DNA of 64,000 nucleotides from Acetivibrio mesophilus. Lineage in GTDB: Bacteria; Bacillota; Clostridia; Acetivibrionales; Acetivibrionaceae. Where the stretch lies: the NCBI RefSeq assembly GCF_004102745.1, contig NZ_RLII01000014.1:1-64000 (forward strand), written 5' to 3'. Below, in pieces: positions 44,400-54,041 of the stretch. Position 1 is the first letter of the stretch. Every line of letters begins with the position of its first letter. A model generated the notes under the pieces. The model made no database searches. It saw nothing but the letters and a program-made list of their open reading frames with translations, and had not been told where the DNA came from. Both the position numbers and the translations under genes were made by a program.

Positions 44400-44534
44400 T
44401 ATCCAGTAATAATCACAAAAGAAAATGACGGATACTATGTATCAATACCTGACTTCGATATGGCCACACAAGTCACAAGTATAGTTGATTCATTTGAAAA
44501 ATCTCCTTTGCTTTGTCTTAGATATTTCATTTGA
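44388..44534 (+). pseudogene. Truncated HicB-like antitoxin remnant
   Basis: A 48-codon frame starting MKEAYPVIITKENDGYYVSI and continuing PDFDMATQV. This is the N-terminal beta-strand pattern of HicB antitoxins (MKxxYPxxxxxEDGGYxVxxPDxxGxxTQG), but it degenerates after the TQ position and stops without the helical part or DNA-binding domain. No HicA-like toxin is adjacent and there is no clear ribosome site. It appears to be the end of a lost toxin-antitoxin pair. Confidence 0.55.
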
Positions 44535-44627
44535 ACAATAGAATCAAATACATTATAATTAATACATTGTATTCGGTTTAGATACTTTATATAAGTCATT
44601 ATTACACTATTTTAGGCAGGTGATGGA

Positions 44628-47120
44628 ATGGAACGGGACAGACTATGGTTAATGAACGATTTGCCTAAGGAAAAGGTTGATAGACTTGCAAAAGAAGCCG
44701 GAGTATCAAAGCTCCTTGCCAGGATTTTCTTGTCCAGGGGAGTGGATGATCCGGATTATATAAAAGATTTTTTGAATCCCACATTGGACAAGCTCAATGA
44801 TCCATTTGAGCTTCGTGACATGGAAAAAGCTGCCGACAGAATAATCAAGGCTGTTCATAATAATGAGAAAATTCTGATATATGGTGACTATGATGTGGAT
44901 GGGGTAACTAGCACATCCATTCTTTATGATTTTTTTAGTAAACATAATGCAGATGTCTGCTACTATATTCCCGATCGATTAAATGAAGGTTATGGAATCT
45001 CCATGGTTGCTGCAGAAAAAATATCGGATATGGATATAGATCTGATAATTACTGTTGACTGTGGGATTACCGCTTTCGAAGAGGTAAAATATTTTACTGA
45101 CAAAAACATAGATATAATAATAACCGACCACCATGAATGCAGGGAAAGCGTTCCCGATGCCTGTGCCGTAGTGAATCCCCACAGGCTTGACTGTACCTAT
45201 TCTTTTAAGGAGCTTGCCGGGGTTGGGGTTGCATACAAACTGCTTGAAGCCCTTGCAAAGAAAATGGGTATTCAGGGTATTGAGAGGCGTTATCTTGACC
45301 TTGTTGCATTAGGGACTGTGGCGGATGTGGTTCCTCTCTTGGGGGAAAATAGAATCATTGTAAAATATGGTCTTTCCATGATTGAGAAGACGTCAAATAT
45401 AGGACTTAGAAGTCTCATCAAAGTGGCGGGGGCAGAGAACAGGGAAATCAACTCTTTTTTACTTAGCTTTATTCTCGCTCCAAGGATAAATGCAGCAGGC
45501 AGAATAGGAGATGCATCTAGGGCTGTAAGACTTTTGACCACAGATGATGAAGAAGAGGCGCTAAAGATTGCGAAGGAGCTGGATGAGCAGAATATATACC
45601 GTAAGCAAAATGAACTTGCCATATTGGAGGAAGCGGTTAATACTATTGAGACCGATATAAACCTAAGCAAGGAAAAGGTGATTGTGGTCGCAGGAGAGGG
45701 ATGGCACCATGGTATTATCGGGATAGTGTCTTCCAAGATAACAGAGAAGTATTATCGGCCAAGCATACTTATCTCTATTGATGGTGACGCGGCAAAAGGT
45801 TCTGCAAGAAGCATTGAAGGATTCAATCTGTTTAAAGCCCTGACGCATTGTGAGGGGATTTTAGAAAAGTATGGCGGCCATGAGCAGGCGGCCGGTCTTG
45901 CACTAAAGCCGGAAAACATCGATGAATTCAGAAGAATGATAAATGAATATGCCGATTCGGTCCTTGGAGAAGATGACCTTGTTCCGCGGATGAAGATTGA
46001 TGTTTCCATAACCGGGGAGGATATGACCATTGACAACTGCAAAGAACTGAAGCTTCTAGCACCCTTCGGGGAAGGCAATCCTCTACCGGTATTAAGATAT
46101 GACAACTTAAAAGTTGGACAAATACGTTCTGTGGGACAGGACAGTAAGCATGCAAAAATCAGGTTTGATGACAACGGCGCTGTTATTGATGGCATCTTCT
46201 TTAACTCAGGCGACTTGGTAGAATGTTACGGTGAAGCGGATTTTGTGGACGTTGTGTGTTCCATGGAGGTGAATTCATGGAACGGGAGGGAAAATGTTCA
46301 GCTGAACATAAAGGATATCAGACCCGCAGGGGCGATGGAAAGGCAAAATAAATTTTATTTTAGCCTTGACGGTTGTATTGATTTTATTATTCCTCAGGAG
46401 GATAATATTGTTGATGAAGTTTTGGCAAAGCTACCTGCCATTGACTATCCCGGGGGGATTGGGGAAGCCATAGATGTTTTTTCTGCCCGAGGGGAGAAGA
46501 CGGCTATTCTGATAAATTCTCCTGCAAGTCTTGAGTATATTGAAAATGTTTTGAAAAAAGCTTCGCTGTCTGTAGAAATTAAATATGGAATATTTTACTC
46601 TTTTTTGCCCCATGATAATATCGAATCGGTATCTATTGTGGTGAATCCTCATCCGGAAGGGGCTTTGCTATCGAGCTTTGACCGTGTGATATTATACGGT
46701 GCGTGGATATCGAAGGATTATGTGTATCAGATTGTAAGAAAGATTGATTTAAGCAGGGTTTATGTTTATAATAAAATAATAATCGATTTTATTGAAGATG
46801 ATATTGTGTTAAAAAGGCAAGATATGGCTGCGGTATATAAGTATTTGAAATCCGGCTCAAAAGAGGATAATCGTGTTGTTTTGGAGGATTTATTTGCGGT
46901 TGCCCGGGATGTTTCGAGAAAATATCATATACCCATGAATTATTTCAAGGTAAAGACAGCAATACAGGTTTTTGAGGAACTATCCCTTGTAAAGAAGCTT
47001 CCTTACGGTCAGAAGGGTCATATTATTATTTTGAACGATATCGGAAATAACAGAACAAATCTTGAAAACTCTTGCTTGTTTAGAAGTATGCAAATGTTAC
47101 TGGAAAATATATATATTTAA
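44628..47120 (+). CDS. recJ: Single-stranded-DNA-specific exonuclease RecJ
   Basis: 830 residues. The DHH phosphoesterase motifs are in order: YGDYDVDGVTS (about 85-95), VDCGITA (about 144), TDHHE (about 167-171), and DHHA1 motifs GEGWHHGIIGIVSSK (about 353-367) and GGHEQAAG (about 417-424). An OB domain follows (about 465-570). Residues 570-830 form a clostridial C-terminal extension not needed for catalysis. It degrades single-stranded DNA 5' to 3' in recombination and repair. ATG 44628 has GCAGGTGATGG upstream, a modest site. Its stop overlaps the ribosome-site region of apt, so they form one operon. Confidence 0.94.
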   Translation: MERDRLWLMNDLPKEKVDRLAKEAGVSKLLARIFLSRGVDDPDYIKDFLNPTLDKLNDPFELRDMEKAADRIIKAVHNNEKILIYGDYDVDGVTSTSILYDFFSKHNADVCYYIPDRLNEGYGISMVAAEKISDMDIDLIITVDCGITAFEEVKYFTDKNIDIIITDHHECRESVPDACAVVNPHRLDCTYSFKELAGVGVAYKLLEALAKKMGIQGIERRYLDLVALGTVADVVPLLGENRIIVKYGLSMIEKTSNIGLRSLIKVAGAENREINSFLLSFILAPRINAAGRIGDASRAVRLLTTDDEEEALKIAKELDEQNIYRKQNELAILEEAVNTIETDINLSKEKVIVVAGEGWHHGIIGIVSSKITEKYYRPSILISIDGDAAKGSARSIEGFNLFKALTHCEGILEKYGGHEQAAGLALKPENIDEFRRMINEYADSVLGEDDLVPRMKIDVSITGEDMTIDNCKELKLLAPFGEGNPLPVLRYDNLKVGQIRSVGQDSKHAKIRFDDNGAVIDGIFFNSGDLVECYGEADFVDVVCSMEVNSWNGRENVQLNIKDIRPAGAMERQNKFYFSLDGCIDFIIPQEDNIVDEVLAKLPAIDYPGGIGEAIDVFSARGEKTAILINSPASLEYIENVLKKASLSVEIKYGIFYSFLPHDNIESVSIVVNPHPEGALLSSFDRVILYGAWISKDYVYQIVRKIDLSRVYVYNKIIIDFIEDDIVLKRQDMAAVYKYLKSGSKEDNRVVLEDLFAVARDVSRKYHIPMNYFKVKTAIQVFEELSLVKKLPYGQKGHIIILNDIGNNRTNLENSCLFRSMQMLLENIYI

Positions 47121-47137
47121 TGTATGGAGGGTTTAGT

Positions 47138-47653
47138 ATGGATTTAAAGACAAAACTAAGAGAAGTACCCAATTTTCCGAAGGAAGGTATAAACTTTATT
47201 GATATTACCACCGTACTTCAGGATGCAGAGGCTCTTAAAGAGTGTATTGATGTCATGAAAGCGAAAATAGAATCTTTTGGGGATTACGACCTTATTGTAG
47301 GGCCCGAATCCAGGGGATTTATCTTTGGTACACCGCTGGCATATGCTATGGGAAAAGGTTTTGTACCTATTAGGAAAAAGGGAAAGCTCCCATACAAGAC
47401 CATTAGTGTTGAATATGAGCTTGAGTATGGCACGGATATGCTTGAGATGCATATAGATGCAATTAAAAAGGGGCAGAAGGTAGTTATTGTTGATGACCTT
47501 CTTGCAACAGGAGGGACCACCAAGTCAAACATAAAGCTTGTGGAGCAGCTTGGGGGAGAAGTTGTGGGAATTGCTTATTTTGTTGAGCTTTCATTTCTAA
47601 ATGGAAGAGACAAGTTGAAAGGATACAATGTAGAATCCATAGTTTCGTATTAA
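47138..47653 (+). CDS. apt: Adenine phosphoribosyltransferase
   Basis: 171 residues, the standard length, from ATG 47138 with GGAGGG 8 bases upstream; ATG 47120 would give a non-family MYGGFS extension. It has VPNFPKEGINFIDITTVLQD, GPESRGFIFG (about 55-64), RKKGKLPYKT and the PRPP loop VVIVDDLLATGGTT (about 116-129). It salvages adenine to AMP. The recJ-apt-relA order is standard in clostridia. Confidence 0.95.
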   Translation: MDLKTKLREVPNFPKEGINFIDITTVLQDAEALKECIDVMKAKIESFGDYDLIVGPESRGFIFGTPLAYAMGKGFVPIRKKGKLPYKTISVEYELEYGTDMLEMHIDAIKKGQKVVIVDDLLATGGTTKSNIKLVEQLGGEVVGIAYFVELSFLNGRDKLKGYNVESIVSY

Positions 47654-47711
47654 TATATATGGGGAATACATAAAGTAGAATTAGCATTGAATCGATGTGG
47701 GGGAATACTTG

Positions 47712-49886
47712 ATGGGTGATGGTTACAGCAGACTCATAAGAAAAATTAAAAAATATAACCCAAGCTGCGATTTTGCACTCATTGAAATGGCTCACAATCT
47801 TTCGCAAGAGGCGCATAACGGGCAGCAGAGAGAATCCGGGGATCCATTTATTGTGCATCCCATGGAGGTTGCCAACATACTGGCGGATCTTGAATTGGAT
47901 TGTACTGCTATAGTTGCGGGCATTCTTCATGATACTGTTGAGGATACTACTTACACTATTGAACAGATCAAGGAGAAGTTTGGCGAGGAGATTGCAAGTC
48001 TTGTGGACGGAGTAACCAAGCTGGGCAAGATTCCTTACACGACAAAGGAAGAATTGCAGGCCGAGAACCTCAGGAAGATGTTTCTTGCAATGGCAAAGGA
48101 CATCAGAGTTATTCTCATTAAACTGGCAGACCGTTTGCACAATATGCGTACTCTTAAGTATATGCCCCCTGAAAAGCAACATGAGAAGGCTAAGGAAACC
48201 CTTGAGATATATGCTCCTTTGGCTCACAGGCTTGGTATATCAAAGATAAAGTGGGAGCTTGAGGATCTTTGTCTACGCTATCTTGACCCTAAAGGATATT
48301 ACGACCTTGTAAACAAGATAGCCAAGAAGAGAATGGAAAGGGAGGCCTATATTTCCGATATTATTAAAACCATTCAGGAGAAAACCGTAGAGATTGGCAT
48401 TGATGCACATATTGAGGGCAGACCGAAGCATTTTTACAGTATTTACAGGAAAATGGTGCAGCAGAATAAGACCATTGAGCAAATATATGACCTTTTTGCA
48501 GTGAGGGTTATTGTTACATCGGTAAAAGACTGTTATGCTGTTTTGGGTCTTGTGCATGAAATCTACAAGCCTATGCCGGGCAGATTCAAGGATTATATAG
48601 CCATGCCGAAGCCGAATATGTATCAATCCCTTCATACCACATTAATTGGACATGAGGGTATTCCCTTTGAGGTGCAAATAAGGACATGGGATATGCACCG
48701 GGTAGCTGAGGTGGGTATAGCAGCCCATTGGAAATACAAAGAGGGAAAAACTGCGGATGATTCCGACAATAAATTGGCATGGTTAAGGCAGCTTCTGGAA
48801 TGGCAGAAGGAAATGCGTGATGCCAATGAGTTTATGGAGACTTTGAAAATAGACCTTTTCACCGATGAGGTTTTTGTCTTTACACCTAAGGGGGATGTTA
48901 TAAGTCTTCCTGCCGGCTCAACGCCTATAGATTTTGCCTACTCAATCCACAGTGCCATCGGAAACAAGATGTCCGGAGCAAAGGTAAACAATAAGATTGT
49001 ACCTATTGAGTATGTGCTTAAAAATGGTGATATTGTTGAGGTACTTACCTCTTCGAATGTTCACGGACCAAGCCGGGATTGGCTGAAAATTGCAAAGAGC
49101 TCCCAGGCAAAGAACAAAATTAATCAGTGGTTTAAAAAAGAAAAAAGGGAAGAAAATATTATTAGGGGCAAGGAAATGATCGATAAGGAGCTGAAAAAGC
49201 AAGGCTTTACGGCAAGTCAGCTCTTTAAGCCCGAGTGGATAGAAATAATACTCAGAAAATATACTTTTGTCTCCCTTGAAGATGTTTGGGCAGCCATAGG
49301 TTATGGAGCACTTACGGCAAACAAGGTTATCTCCAGACTGCGGGAAGAATATAGGAAAACCGTCAAGGCCGAGGAACTTGCAGAGCAGGTAGCCAAAGCC
49401 GACGAGAGGAAAAACCAGGCCCAGCGTAAGAAAGTACCGGAAAATGGTGTAATTGTTAAAGGAATAGATAACTGTTTGGTAAGACTTTCTAGGTGCTGCA
49501 ACCCTGTTCCCGGTGATGATATTATCGGATATATCACAAGGGGTAGAGGTGTTTCGGTGCACCGGAACGACTGCGTTAATGTTATAAATAATATCGACGG
49601 TGACAACAGACTTATTGAGGTAAGCTGGTATACCGCAAACAACGTGGCATATAAGGCTGAGATCACTGTTATGGCCAATGACAGAACGGCGCTTTTGATG
49701 GAAATAACCAATGTCATTGGTGAGTCAAGGATTCCGCTTAAGGCAATAAATGCGAGAACCACAAAGGATCAGATTGCGATTATGAACCTTACTTTGGAGA
49801 TTACAAATACCGAGCAGCTTGAGAAAATTATCAAAAAGGTTAAAAAGGTTGATGGGGTATTTGAAGTAACAAGAAACAGACAATAA
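47712..49886 (+). CDS. relA: Bifunctional (p)ppGpp synthetase/hydrolase
   Basis: 724 residues from ATG 47712 (GGGGGA 8 bases upstream; a GTG at 47697 is in frame). The HD hydrolase domain has HDTVEDT (about 74-80) and ADRLHNMRTL. The synthetase domain has GRPKHFYSIYRKM and PNMYQSLHT. TGS (VFTPKGDVISLPAGSTPIDFAY, first half about 396) and a C-terminal zinc-finger/ACT region (RLSRCCNPVPGD; EITVMANDRTALLMEI) complete the long RSH form. The intact HD motif means it both makes and degrades the stringent alarmone. It is followed by dtd after a small perfect hairpin (49892-49910) without T-tract. Confidence 0.95.
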   Translation: MGDGYSRLIRKIKKYNPSCDFALIEMAHNLSQEAHNGQQRESGDPFIVHPMEVANILADLELDCTAIVAGILHDTVEDTTYTIEQIKEKFGEEIASLVDGVTKLGKIPYTTKEELQAENLRKMFLAMAKDIRVILIKLADRLHNMRTLKYMPPEKQHEKAKETLEIYAPLAHRLGISKIKWELEDLCLRYLDPKGYYDLVNKIAKKRMEREAYISDIIKTIQEKTVEIGIDAHIEGRPKHFYSIYRKMVQQNKTIEQIYDLFAVRVIVTSVKDCYAVLGLVHEIYKPMPGRFKDYIAMPKPNMYQSLHTTLIGHEGIPFEVQIRTWDMHRVAEVGIAAHWKYKEGKTADDSDNKLAWLRQLLEWQKEMRDANEFMETLKIDLFTDEVFVFTPKGDVISLPAGSTPIDFAYSIHSAIGNKMSGAKVNNKIVPIEYVLKNGDIVEVLTSSNVHGPSRDWLKIAKSSQAKNKINQWFKKEKREENIIRGKEMIDKELKKQGFTASQLFKPEWIEIILRKYTFVSLEDVWAAIGYGALTANKVISRLREEYRKTVKAEELAEQVAKADERKNQAQRKKVPENGVIVKGIDNCLVRLSRCCNPVPGDDIIGYITRGRGVSVHRNDCVNVINNIDGDNRLIEVSWYTANNVAYKAEITVMANDRTALLMEITNVIGESRIPLKAINARTTKDQIAIMNLTLEITNTEQLEKIIKKVKKVDGVFEVTRNRQ

Positions 49887-49891
49887 AAGAA

Positions 49892-49910
49892 CTGAAGCAA
49901 TTTGCTTCAG
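49892..49910 (+). other. Perfect short hairpin between relA and dtd
   Basis: ctgaagcaa-t-ttgcttcag, 9-base arms around one base, six bases after the relA stop and with no T-run. It is more likely an mRNA end-stabiliser or processing site than a terminator, because dtd follows in 23 bases. Confidence 0.5.
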
Positions 49911-49932
49911 ATGAAGTTAAGAAGGGGATTTT

Positions 49933-50382
49933 ATGCGAGCAGTTGTACAGAGGGTGACAGCCTCGAAGGTTACGGTCGAAGGTGAGATAACTGGAGAGAT
50001 AGGAAAAGGTCTGATGGTGCTTCTGGGGGTAGGTTGCGATGACAGCGAAAAGGATGTTGGGTACCTTGCAGACAAGATCGTAAACTTAAGGATTTTTGAA
50101 GATGAAAATGGGAAAATGAATCTATCCCTGAAGGATGTTGGAGGAGAACTTTTGGTTGTATCCCAGTTTACCCTCTACGGAGATTGCAGAAAGGGTAAAA
50201 GGCCGGGATTCGACAAGGCAGCAAGACCTGAGGCGGCAAAAGAGCTGTATGAGAAATTTGTTCAAGAGTGCCAAAACTACGGTGTAAAGGTTGAAACTGG
50301 TAGATTTCAGGCCATGATGATGGTGGAAATCCATAATGACGGGCCTGTTACGATGCTTATTGACAGCAAAAAAGAATTTTAG
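49933..50382 (+). CDS. dtd: D-aminoacyl-tRNA deacylase
   Basis: 149 residues, full length. It starts [19 protein letters not shown] and carries the active-site motifs SQFTLYGD (about 78-85) and NDGPVT (about 137-142), between which lies [12 protein letters not shown]. It removes D-amino acids from mischarged tRNA in the cytoplasm. AAGAAGGGG lies upstream of ATG 49933. It is 46 bases after relA and 13 bases before the MBL gene, in the same operon; relA-dtd is a widely conserved pair. Confidence 0.95.
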   Translation: MRAVVQRVTASKVTVEGEITGEIGKGLMVLLGVGCDDSEKDVGYLADKIVNLRIFEDENGKMNLSLKDVGGELLVVSQFTLYGDCRKGKRPGFDKAARPEAAKELYEKFVQECQNYGVKVETGRFQAMMMVEIHNDGPVTMLIDSKKEF

Positions 50383-50395
50383 GGTGGAGGATAAC

Positions 50396-51001
50396 ATGAT
50401 AATAAAGTGTCTGCCGATTGGACTTTTTGGTTCAAACTGCTATATTGTGGGACAGAATGGGGAAGGAATAATTATTGACCCAGGATGTGACCCGAGAAAA
50501 ATAGTGGATACCGTTAATGAAAATAATCTGGAAATTAAGTATATAATAATAACCCACGGACATATCGACCATTTGTTGACGGTGGATGAGGTTCGGGAAA
50601 TGACAGGGGCCAAGGTTCTTATTCATGAAAAGGAAGCGGATAAATTGACAGATCCGTCTTTAAATGATCCCGTTGGAATTGGATTGGGCAGGGAATGCAA
50701 AGCAGCTGACAGTCTCTTAAAAGACGGTGACGTGATAACGGCTGGCGGACTTGATTTTGAGATAATTCACACGCCCGGACATTCCGTAGGGGGCATTTGC
50801 ATAAGAGTGGGGAATGAGGTTTTTACCGGGGATACCTTGTTTAATATGGGTATAGGTCGCACTGACTTTGCCGATGGTGATTTGAATACTCTTTTAGATT
50901 CTATTGAGAATAAGCTTATGAAGCTTGATGATAATGTTGTGGTTTACCCCGGACATGGGGAGCCGACTACCATTGGACGTGAAAGAAATAGGTTTCGTTA
51001 G
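50396..51001 (+). CDS. MBL-fold metal-dependent hydrolase (glyoxalase II-like)
   Basis: 201 residues from ATG 50396 with GGTGGAGG 6 bases upstream; the frame is open further left inside dtd, without a start site. Metal motifs: THGHIDH (about 53-59), HTPGHSVG (about 124-131), FTGDTLF (about 142-148) and YPGHGEPT (about 183-190). This is the YcbL/GloB-like small MBL group that acts on thioesters such as lactoylglutathione analogues; the true substrate in clostridia is unknown. It is operonic with relA and dtd. Confidence 0.9.
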   Translation: MIIKCLPIGLFGSNCYIVGQNGEGIIIDPGCDPRKIVDTVNENNLEIKYIIITHGHIDHLLTVDEVREMTGAKVLIHEKEADKLTDPSLNDPVGIGLGRECKAADSLLKDGDVITAGGLDFEIIHTPGHSVGGICIRVGNEVFTGDTLFNMGIGRTDFADGDLNTLLDSIENKLMKLDDNVVVYPGHGEPTTIGRERNRFR

Positions 51002-51096
51002 GTTTGATATATTTTGATAGGCTTCACTGTGTGAAATTTTTGAAATTTTTAGAAAAACTGCAATTTATTGAGTTCTATAATTTGGTGGGAGTTTGC

Positions 51097-52599
51097 ATGG
51101 AAATATACATAAAGCTTGAAGGACATGAGTTTCAATACGAGATAGAGGATGTATTAAAACTGTTTTTTGGATATGAGAATATAAGAATATGCTATGAGGA
51201 CCCCGGAGAGGATTACCGGGGAATTTTGCTTTATTCACGCTTTGACGCACCCTCTAAAGATGATGGGGGATATCAAATAGAAACTATGATTTATGAAGAT
51301 GGGGAGAATGTATTCAAAGAAAATCACTTCTTTTCGGTTTCATTGCCTGCAAAGGATGCAAGCTCTATTTACGAAGAAAGAAAGATTCAAAAGAGAGAAG
51401 TTAAAAGACAGATATATAAAGCGCTGTCGCAATTCACTGGGAAAAGCATGCCCTGGGGGATGCTTACAGGGATAAGGCCTGCAAAAATAGTTCATGAACT
51501 GATTGATATGGGCTGTTCCCGGGAGGAAATAAACTCAAAATTGACCCAGTATTATTTTGTCTCTGAAGAAAAGTCAAAGATTTTATACAGTGTTGCAAAA
51601 AAGGAGAGACATATACTCGATGCTACCGGACAGGATATGGTAGGGGTTTACATTGGCATACCCTTTTGTACTACCCGTTGCCTTTACTGCTCTTTTACCT
51701 CCAATCCTGTTAAGAAGTACGAGCATATGGTTGCAAGCTATATTCAGGCACTAAAGAAGGAAATAATGAGTGTCGGCAGTATTTTGGACAAAAAAGGGCT
51801 GAAAATACAGAGCATATACATAGGCGGCGGCACACCTACTTCTGTTGAGGCTTCACATCTTAAAGAGCTTCTTATGTATATTGAGCAGATATTGGACTTA
51901 AAGGATTTAAAGGAATATACATTGGAGGCCGGAAGACCCGACTCCATTACTGGCGAGAAGTTGGAGATAATTAAAAATAGCCAGGTAGATAGGATAAGCA
52001 TTAATCCACAGACCATGAAGGATGAAATCTTAAAGAAAATTGGAAGGCTTCACACATCCAAGGATATAGTTGATGCCTTTGAACTTGCCCGCAGCATAGG
52101 CTTTGACAATATAAACATGGATGTTATTGCAGGACTTCCGGGAAGCAATCTTGAGGACTTTGTAAAAACCATAGACGAAATAGGGGGCTTAGGGCCTGAA
52201 AGCGTTACTGTTCATACCATGGCAATCAAGCGCGCGTCACGGCTTAATGAAGATAAGGAAAACTATAGCCTGACATCGGGAAATGAAGTGGCACAAATGG
52301 TTGATGCCGCATATGATATTCTGACAAAAATGGGGTTGGAGCCCTATTATCTTTACAGGCAGAAGAATATGCTGGGCAATCTGGAGAATGTGGGATACAG
52401 CAAGCTGGGCTATGAGTCAATATATAATGTACAGATTATGGAAGAAAAGCAGTCTATTATTGCGTTGGGGGCAGGAGCTATAACTAAGGTGGTTTTCCCC
52501 GAAAGCAACAGGATTGAAAGGGCTTTTAATGTAAAGAGTGTTGAGGAGTATATTAGCCGAATTGACGAAATGATTGAAAGAAAAAATACACTTCTATAA
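51097..52599 (+). CDS. hemZ: Coproporphyrinogen dehydrogenase-like radical SAM protein HemZ
   Basis: 500 residues from ATG 51097 (GGTGGGAG upstream; the open frame extends to 51004 without a ribosome site). The radical SAM cluster is C191-T-T-R-C195-L-Y-C198, followed by SIYIGGGTPTSVEA, the HemN/HemZ signature, and AGLPGSNLEDFV. The N-terminal 170 residues are the HemZ-specific extension with GKSMPWGMLTGIRPAK. HemZ-type proteins were named for oxygen-independent coproporphyrinogen oxidation, but many lack proof of that activity. In clostridia it typically lies between the relA group and hisS; here the Tad locus separates it from hisS. Confidence 0.92.
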   Translation: MEIYIKLEGHEFQYEIEDVLKLFFGYENIRICYEDPGEDYRGILLYSRFDAPSKDDGGYQIETMIYEDGENVFKENHFFSVSLPAKDASSIYEERKIQKREVKRQIYKALSQFTGKSMPWGMLTGIRPAKIVHELIDMGCSREEINSKLTQYYFVSEEKSKILYSVAKKERHILDATGQDMVGVYIGIPFCTTRCLYCSFTSNPVKKYEHMVASYIQALKKEIMSVGSILDKKGLKIQSIYIGGGTPTSVEASHLKELLMYIEQILDLKDLKEYTLEAGRPDSITGEKLEIIKNSQVDRISINPQTMKDEILKKIGRLHTSKDIVDAFELARSIGFDNINMDVIAGLPGSNLEDFVKTIDEIGGLGPESVTVHTMAIKRASRLNEDKENYSLTSGNEVAQMVDAAYDILTKMGLEPYYLYRQKNMLGNLENVGYSKLGYESIYNVQIMEEKQSIIALGAGAITKVVFPESNRIERAFNVKSVEEYISRIDEMIERKNTLL

Positions 52600-52726
52600 A
52601 AATTCTTGAGAATAATCTATATTTTCAAAATCAATAATCTCTTACTAAGAATGTTGAATAATGACAGCATTATATATTATAATGTTTTTAGAGGTTTAAT
52701 TTGACAAAAAAAATATTAAAATATAT

Positions 52727-52754
52727 TTGAAATTGTAATATTTTATATTATAAT
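52727..52754 (+). promoter_or_regulatory. Candidate promoter of the Tad operon
   Basis: TTGAAA (52727-52732), 16 bases, TATAAT (52749-52754), in a very AT-rich 314-base gap (52600-52913). Another TTGACA lies at 52701 without a good -10. The leader would be about 150 bases; no other feature is seen in it. Confidence 0.4.
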
Positions 52755-52913
52755 ATATTTTATATTAATATATAATGCCTAATTTTCAACAAGAGTTTAC
52801 AACAAATGATATGTTTACAGTATATTAAAAATATGCAATGCGATAATAGCTAGAATTGAGAATTGCTGCGAAGCGCTTTTGTTATTAATAAGTAATAAAA
52901 TGGGGGTAAATCG

Positions 52914-54041
52914 ATGGCTGTAATTCATCTTGTAATCGCTGACAAAGATCGGGCTTATCTTTATAGTGTGGTTGACTTCATTTATTCAAAATACAATAAC
53001 AGATTTTATGTTCAGGCTTTTTCCACTGAGGATACTTTTAATGACTTTTTTAGCAAAACAGATAAAATTGACATACTTCTTATAAGTCCTGACTTTTATA
53101 ATGATGAACTTGACTTAGAGAAGGTAGTTGCTCCTATTGTGTTATCAACCGGTATTCTCTCAAAGGATATTCAAAACTGTGAGATAATCAGTAAATATCA
53201 GATGGGTGATAAGCTTATCGGCAATATATTAAACATTTTTTCCGAAAAAAGCAATTGCGAGTTTATCACCGGTGACGGTAAAAAGAAGACCCGTCTTATT
53301 ACCTTTTATTCTCCATGCGGCGGTGCCGGTACGTCTACATTAGCTGCGGGCCTGAGCGCCAAATGTGCGCAGAATGGGTGGAATGCTTTTTATCTGAACT
53401 TTGAAAGGTTTCCTGCCACTACAGCATACTTTGATGCTTATGGCAGTGGAGAGAGTCTTTCGAATATTTTGTTTTTTCTAAAGGAGAACAATAAAAATCT
53501 TGGTCTAAAAATAGAAGGAAGCAGGTCAATAGACAATAAAACAGGGGTTCATTATTTTCTGCCCCCGGAAAATATCTTTGACCTTGATGAATTGACCTCC
53601 GATGAAATTAAGAGGCTTATAGGACAGATGAGGACAATGGAGTGCTATGATGTGATTATAGCTGATATGGGATCGGAATTGAATGACGTAAGTATACCGT
53701 TGTTGGAGAGCAGTGATTTGGTGTTCTGCGTTTTGCCCTATGATACTACGTCAAAGATTAAGCTGGCAACACTCCTTAGGGCTTTTGAGATTCTTAGCAA
53801 GAGAAAAGGCTTAAACTTTATGGATAAGGTAGAGCTTATACTGAATAAATGCTTGAATTCCGGACTTACCGATGTTGAAAATCTTACTTTGAACGGAAAA
53901 TCTGCTTCTATCAGGATACCTTACATAAAAGGCCTGAATGCAAGCTATGGCTTGGAAAATTTAATAGGAGATTCAAATCCCCTTGGATCTGCTGTAAGGC
54001 AGATAATTAACATATTACAAGGAAGTACGGGTGGTTGTTAG
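52914..54041 (+). CDS. tadZ: TadZ/CpaE-like pilus assembly ATPase of the ParA/MinD family
   Basis: 375 residues. The first 120 residues resemble a receiver-like domain (IHLVIADKDRAYLYSVVDFI), as in CpaE. The MinD-type domain has a deviant Walker A, YSPCGGAGTSTLAAGLSA (about 138-155), in which the usual Lys-Thr is Thr-Ser and the signature Lys is absent. A Walker B-like VIIADMGSEL follows near 244. TadZ proteins mark the pole or site where the Tad machine assembles. GGGGGTAAATCG precedes ATG 52914. It overlaps the next gene by one base. Confidence 0.85.
   Translation: MAVIHLVIADKDRAYLYSVVDFIYSKYNNRFYVQAFSTEDTFNDFFSKTDKIDILLISPDFYNDELDLEKVVAPIVLSTGILSKDIQNCEIISKYQMGDKLIGNILNIFSEKSNCEFITGDGKKKTRLITFYSPCGGAGTSTLAAGLSAKCAQNGWNAFYLNFERFPATTAYFDAYGSGESLSNILFFLKENNKNLGLKIEGSRSIDNKTGVHYFLPPENIFDLDELTSDEIKRLIGQMRTMECYDVIIADMGSELNDVSIPLLESSDLVFCVLPYDTTSKIKLATLLRAFEILSKRKGLNFMDKVELILNKCLNSGLTDVENLTLNGKSASIRIPYIKGLNASYGLENLIGDSNPLGSAVRQIINILQGSTGGC

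Noticed and set aside
47484-48227. A 247-codon minus-strand frame across apt and relA
   Set aside because: It lies antisense to two conserved genes and crosses their boundary, with no initiation signal.
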